Translations under genes and position numbers: made by a program | Origin: Bacteroidota bacterium | Lineage (GTDB): Bacteria; Bacteroidota; Bacteroidia; NS11-12g; UBA955 | DNA length: 34,735 nucleotides | Assembly (NCBI GenBank): GCA_013205405.1 | Contig: JABMMZ010000110.1 | Location: 1 to 34,735 of the forward strand | Direction of reading: 5' to 3' | The notes under the pieces: model-generated | What the model was told of the DNA's origin: nothing | The model's database searches: none | The model's input: the letters and a program-made list of their open reading frames with translations, nothing else | Part shown: positions 31,768 through 34,735 of the stretch, in pieces | Position numbering within the stretch: the stretch's first letter is position 1 | Layout of the letters: each line of letters starts with the position of its first letter

Positions 31768-32789
31768 ATGATACTTGCAAAAGTAAGGGCATAACTTTCA
31801 TTATTTTCAATCATTGTTTTTTCTTTTAAAATATAACCTGCTTTTATAAAACTTTGATAGGAGGCCATATTCGTTGTTTTGATATAAGCTACTATCACTT
31901 GTCCTTTATTTTTAGCCATAAAATCGTGACTTGCCATGGCTATCATTTTGGCAGAAAAGCCTTTGCCTCTATGCAAGTAATCTACCGATACGCCAATAAT
32001 ATTTTCATTCGTTTTTATTGAAATTCTCACCTGTCCAATAGCTTGTTGTTGATTATTTAAAAATAAGTAAAAGTAATTTTTAGTATTTTCAATTTGCGTT
32101 TCAAACCACTGAGAATGGTCTTGCAATGAAATAGCTTGTTGATTGTACGAATTTTCTCTTACCTCTTGATCATTGGCCCAAGTATAATATTGCATTAAAT
32201 CGGCTTTATCCGCCATTTTGAAACTGATAGGTTGAAAAATATATTCATGAATTAAAACGTCATAATTTTTATTAGCAATACTCACAGCATTTTTTATGCG
32301 TTCTTTTTCTTTAAAACCACTTTGTGATAAAGCATTGTAAAGCAGTGGGCGTATATTGTAAGCATAAGTAAAAAGGCTGTTAAAATTTAAATCTATGTCT
32401 CCTATCTGTTTTATCTGTTTTAAGTAATTACACCAATCAGACACAAATATTTCAGCGTTAATAGCTCTTTCATGTGGTGTTAAAAAAGATATTTCAGCCG
32501 TTTTTTTCTCCCAATTGATATGCACTAATCCTCCATAGCCTATCAATTTATTGTTTTCTAAAAAACTAAAGAGAAGTTGTGAAGGCTGTGCTTGCTCAAA
32601 AAGTTGATTAATAACAGTATTAAAATAATTGTCTTGCTGAGCTTCTGTTAAAGGTTCATTTTGTCTTAAAATATCAATTTGGTCATTGCGCCACTGCCTT
32701 ATAGAATGTCTATCTTCATGCCTTATAGGTATCAATTTATAATTTCCAAAACTATATGTTTGTTGATATAATGGGAGGTAGGTGCGCAT
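31764..32789 (-). CDS. Tandem-GNAT N-acetyltransferase
   Basis: The 341-aa protein has two GNAT acetyltransferase units. The first (about 13-165) has YKLIPIRHEDRHSIRQWRND, PLTEAQQDNYF and IGYGGLVHINWEKKTAEISF. The second (about 188-341) has LMQYYTWANDQEVRENSYNQ, IGQVRISIK and the acetyl-CoA-binding VSVDYLHRGKGFSAKMIAMA. The second unit resembles the GNAT module often attached to PseG or acting as PseH in pseudaminic acid synthesis; the R/Q-x-x-G-x-G/A-like site in the first is poorer, so it may be degenerate. N-acetylation of an amino-sugar precursor is the likely role. It overlaps pseI by four bases. Confidence 0.85.
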   Translation of the reverse strand: MRTYLPLYQQTYSFGNYKLIPIRHEDRHSIRQWRNDQIDILRQNEPLTEAQQDNYFNTVINQLFEQAQPSQLLFSFLENNKLIGYGGLVHINWEKKTAEISFLTPHERAINAEIFVSDWCNYLKQIKQIGDIDLNFNSLFTYAYNIRPLLYNALSQSGFKEKERIKNAVSIANKNYDVLIHEYIFQPISFKMADKADLMQYYTWANDQEVRENSYNQQAISLQDHSQWFETQIENTKNYFYLFLNNQQQAIGQVRISIKTNENIIGVSVDYLHRGKGFSAKMIAMASHDFMAKNKGQVIVAYIKTTNMASYQSFIKAGYILKEKTMIENNESYALTFASII

Positions 32790-32796
32790 GGATAAA

Positions 32797-34149
32797 TTAA
32801 AGATATTTTCTAAACACAGCCTTGGCTGGGTTGCCTACTAATAATTTTTCATACCCTATTTGTAAAGCATTTTGATATACAGACAACATTTCTTTAAAGC
32901 AATCAATAAAAAATTTAGTATCATCAATATGATGACTAAAGCAAGGCACAAAAGCACCTTGAAATAAAACGCCTCTAATTATCATTTCTTGCATTGCCAG
33001 AGTTCGCATGCCCTGACAAACCTCTAGATTCTTATTTTTAAATATAAAACTTAACATCCAATTGCAAGGTGTTATAAGAATATAACTACTCAAATTAAAT
33101 TGGTTAATTAATATGTTACATTCTTCAATTAAAAGATCACCTATTTCCTGATTATGTTGAATTACATTTTCCCTCTCAAATACATTAATTGTGGCTATTC
33201 CTGCAGCCAGGGCACTAGTTTCGCCACCATGGGTAGTTGAAATTAAAAATACTTTTTCCGCACCTTCATTTCTTATGCCTCCAAGTTCCATTACTTCTTT
33301 TGTGCCTGTTAGCGCACAAAAAGAATAACCATTGGCAATGCCTTTACCCCAAGTTGCCATATCAGGTAGCGTATTATACTTACTTATGGTGCCAGGAAAA
33401 TGGGATTTAAAGCCTGTTATCATTTCATCTTGAATAAACAAAGCACCATATCGATGGCATAATTCAATAGCTGCTTTTAAAAAATTTTCAGGCTTGTTTT
33501 TAGCTTCGCATTGGCAGTTGTAACAGGTTAATCTCTCAGGTTCAGAAATGACGCAGGCTATATCATTGGGGAATTGCTCAAAAAGCTTTTTCAACGAATC
33601 TATATCACACCCTTTGAAAGTGACACTCAATGATTTGTTTTCCTCTGGTATGCCTGCATCACATTGTGTTTTGCCAATAAACCAATCATCATAAGAATAA
33701 AATGGATGGTCGGAAGGAAACGCAACCATTTTTCTACCTGTTTTTGCACGTGCGAGTTTTACAGCCGCTGTTATTACCAATGAACCATTTTTTCCAAATT
33801 TAATCATGTCATGCTGAGGCACCAATGCTAAAAATTTTTCAGCTATTTCTTTTTCTAAAACAGAAGGGCGTTGAAAATTCACTCCTTTATCAATTTCTAA
33901 TTTAACCTTGTTGTTCACCTCTTCATAAGCATGTCCAAGGCTTACAGATGTTAATCCCATGCTGCAATCTAAATATTTATTGCCATCAATATCCCATACG
34001 TAAGGACCTTTTCCTCTTTCTATTGCTGCAGGAGAAAGCTGTGGAAACTGATCATCTCCTTTTGAATAGGTATGGGAACCGCCAGGTATCAAGTCGTGTA
34101 TTTTAGACCTGTAATCGTCCGATTTTTTAAAATTAGTAATTTTTGTCAT
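32797..34149 (-). CDS. Class III aminotransferase, glutamate-1-semialdehyde-aminomutase-like
   Basis: The 450-aa fold-type I PLP enzyme probably makes an amino sugar or related precursor in the nonulosonic acid pathway. It has IPGGSHTYSKGDDQFPQL, DIDGNKYLDCSMGLTSVSLG, FGKNGSLVITAAVKLARAKT, and the PLP aspartate and lysine sites FIQDEMITGFKSH (Asp241) and ATWGKGIANGYSF (Lys269). It is not the DegT/PseC-type aminotransferase expected in canonical pathways. An odd CYNCQCEAKN segment (Cys209, 212, 214) follows SEPERLT where heme-pathway GSA aminomutases have a different sequence. It overlaps the cytidylyltransferase gene by 17 bases. A heme-biosynthetic role is unlikely given the context. Confidence 0.85.
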   Translation of the reverse strand: MTKITNFKKSDDYRSKIHDLIPGGSHTYSKGDDQFPQLSPAAIERGKGPYVWDIDGNKYLDCSMGLTSVSLGHAYEEVNNKVKLEIDKGVNFQRPSVLEKEIAEKFLALVPQHDMIKFGKNGSLVITAAVKLARAKTGRKMVAFPSDHPFYSYDDWFIGKTQCDAGIPEENKSLSVTFKGCDIDSLKKLFEQFPNDIACVISEPERLTCYNCQCEAKNKPENFLKAAIELCHRYGALFIQDEMITGFKSHFPGTISKYNTLPDMATWGKGIANGYSFCALTGTKEVMELGGIRNEGAEKVFLISTTHGGETSALAAGIATINVFERENVIQHNQEIGDLLIEECNILINQFNLSSYILITPCNWMLSFIFKNKNLEVCQGMRTLAMQEMIIRGVLFQGAFVPCFSHHIDDTKFFIDCFKEMLSVYQNALQIGYEKLLVGNPAKAVFRKYL

Positions 34150-34735
34150 TTAATAATGATTTATTAAGTCCTTCGTTTCTATTAATGTGTTTATTCAAAT
34201 TAAAAACGGATTTATTTTTAATTATATAATCTGAATATTCTTTCCAAGTTTTATTAGTGCCCATTTGTACTATTATTTTCTTTAAAAGTTCAAAATCGTT
34301 TTGTTCATCTAAAGTTATTCTTACTTTTGAATAATCACCAAATGTATTTAAAAAATTATCAGATAAAAACTTTTTACCATTTCTATAAGTAGAATTTTTC
34401 AAAATATAAGGTGTAACATGTTCCTTTTCTGAATCTAATGTTGCTTCGAAATAAGCTTTTTCTAAAGAATCAAAAGAAAATACTTCTACATCCTGTCCAT
34501 CAGGAAACATAGGTTGTAAAGTATTGGAACAATATTCTAATTTATTCTTGATAGCAAAACTAATTACTTCATCAATCAAGTGTGGGTCAATTAAAGGACA
34601 ATCTGATGTAACCCGAACTATCCATTTTGCTTGTAAATGTTTTACAGATTGGTAATACCTATCCAGAACATCATCAATTTCTCCTCTGGCTACTTTAACA
34701 TCCAAAGAATTACAAAGGTCAACGATAGCATCGTC
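34133..34735 (-). CDS. SpsF-like cytidylyltransferase, 5' end outside the window
   Basis: The protein belongs to the SpsF/KdsB-like nucleotidyltransferase group, which would attach CMP to an acidic sugar. The visible part continues past the track start to the edge (DDAIVDLCNSLDVKVARGEI), so the ATG at 34705 is internal and the gene is truncated by the window. Motifs include DDVLDRYYQSVKHL, IVRVTSDCPLIDPHLIDEVI, MFPDGQDVEVFSFDSLEKAY, and SEKEHVTPYI. The C-terminal half (SKVRITLDEQNDFELLKKI) is complete. It heads the run of genes ending at the flippase or beyond. SpsF-type enzymes are usual in spore-coat and flagellin glycosylation clusters; here CMP activation of the PseI product is inferred. 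Confidence 0.88.
   Translation of the reverse strand, partial: DDAIVDLCNSLDVKVARGEIDDVLDRYYQSVKHLQAKWIVRVTSDCPLIDPHLIDEVISFAIKNKLEYCSNTLQPMFPDGQDVEVFSFDSLEKAYFEATLDSEKEHVTPYILKNSTYRNGKKFLSDNFLNTFGDYSKVRITLDEQNDFELLKKIIVQMGTNKTWKEYSDYIIKNKSVFNLNKHINRNEGLNKSLLNDKNY

Noticed and set aside
32797-34149. HemL, the heme-pathway glutamate-1-semialdehyde aminomutase
   Set aside because: The fold matches, but the altered segment around residue 205-215 and the tight coupling to pseI, GNAT and cytidylyltransferase genes argue for a sugar pathway.

Overview
The window is AT-rich and comes from a member of the Bacteroidota. Several independent signs agree: three secreted proteins end in type IX secretion (T9SS) sorting domains, one type A and two of the gliding-motility-associated type B; an IPExxxVDY-family gene sits directly upstream of pyruvate kinase; and most transcription units are preceded by the Bacteroidota -7 box TAnnTTTG rather than by strong Shine-Dalgarno sequences. 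I cannot name the species. There are no rRNA or tRNA genes, insertion-sequence transposases or CRISPR arrays that I can see.

Layout. 1-562: two small unknown minus-strand reading frames at the edge and a frameshifted XRE-type regulator. 563-5491: a secreted PhoD-like phosphatase (+) and a secreted M1 aminopeptidase (-), each with its own terminator. 5580-9226: a compact minus-strand operon of four genes (delta-1-pyrroline-5-carboxylate dehydrogenase, free methionine-R-sulfoxide reductase, EamA transporter, nitroreductase). 9337-13027: an XRE regulator, a small cysteine-rich secreted protein and a 913-aa T9SS type B cargo protein. 13028-14418: an accessory patch with a second XRE regulator behind 21-bp direct repeats, several palindromic repeat elements and a gene fragment. 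14419-18196: a minus-strand run of a YafK-like L,D-transpeptidase-fold protein, pyruvate kinase, the IPExxxVDY-family protein and a GT9 glycosyltransferase. 18336-23129: a 1207-aa type B cargo protein, a YfhL-like ferredoxin and a cytoplasmic NlpC/P60 peptidase.

23137-34735 is a surface-polysaccharide locus. It has three GT4-type glycosyltransferases, a methyltransferase, a Wzx-like flippase and a minus-strand set joined by 4-17 bp overlaps or short gaps: a SpsF-like cytidylyltransferase (cut by the window edge), a class III aminotransferase, a tandem-GNAT protein, pseudaminic acid synthase PseI and an unrecognised GT-B-like protein. Together these suggest synthesis, activation, transfer and export of a nonulosonic-acid-containing glycan. 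In Bacteroidota such sugars may decorate capsule, LPS or secreted proteins. Which one applies here cannot be told from the sequence.

The most unusual signal is non-coding. Six hairpins in four repeat elements (13892-13998, 14053-14095, 14300-14396, 29357-29451) have unrelated stems, yet five of them present exactly the same six-base loop, GCTCTG or its complement CAGAGC, and the sixth differs by one base (CAAAGC). This looks like a REP/BIME-like family whose conserved part is the loop. Other items worth attention are the 21-bp repeats before the second XRE gene, the decayed XRE relative at the left edge, and the non-canonical enzyme set of the nonulosonic acid cluster.
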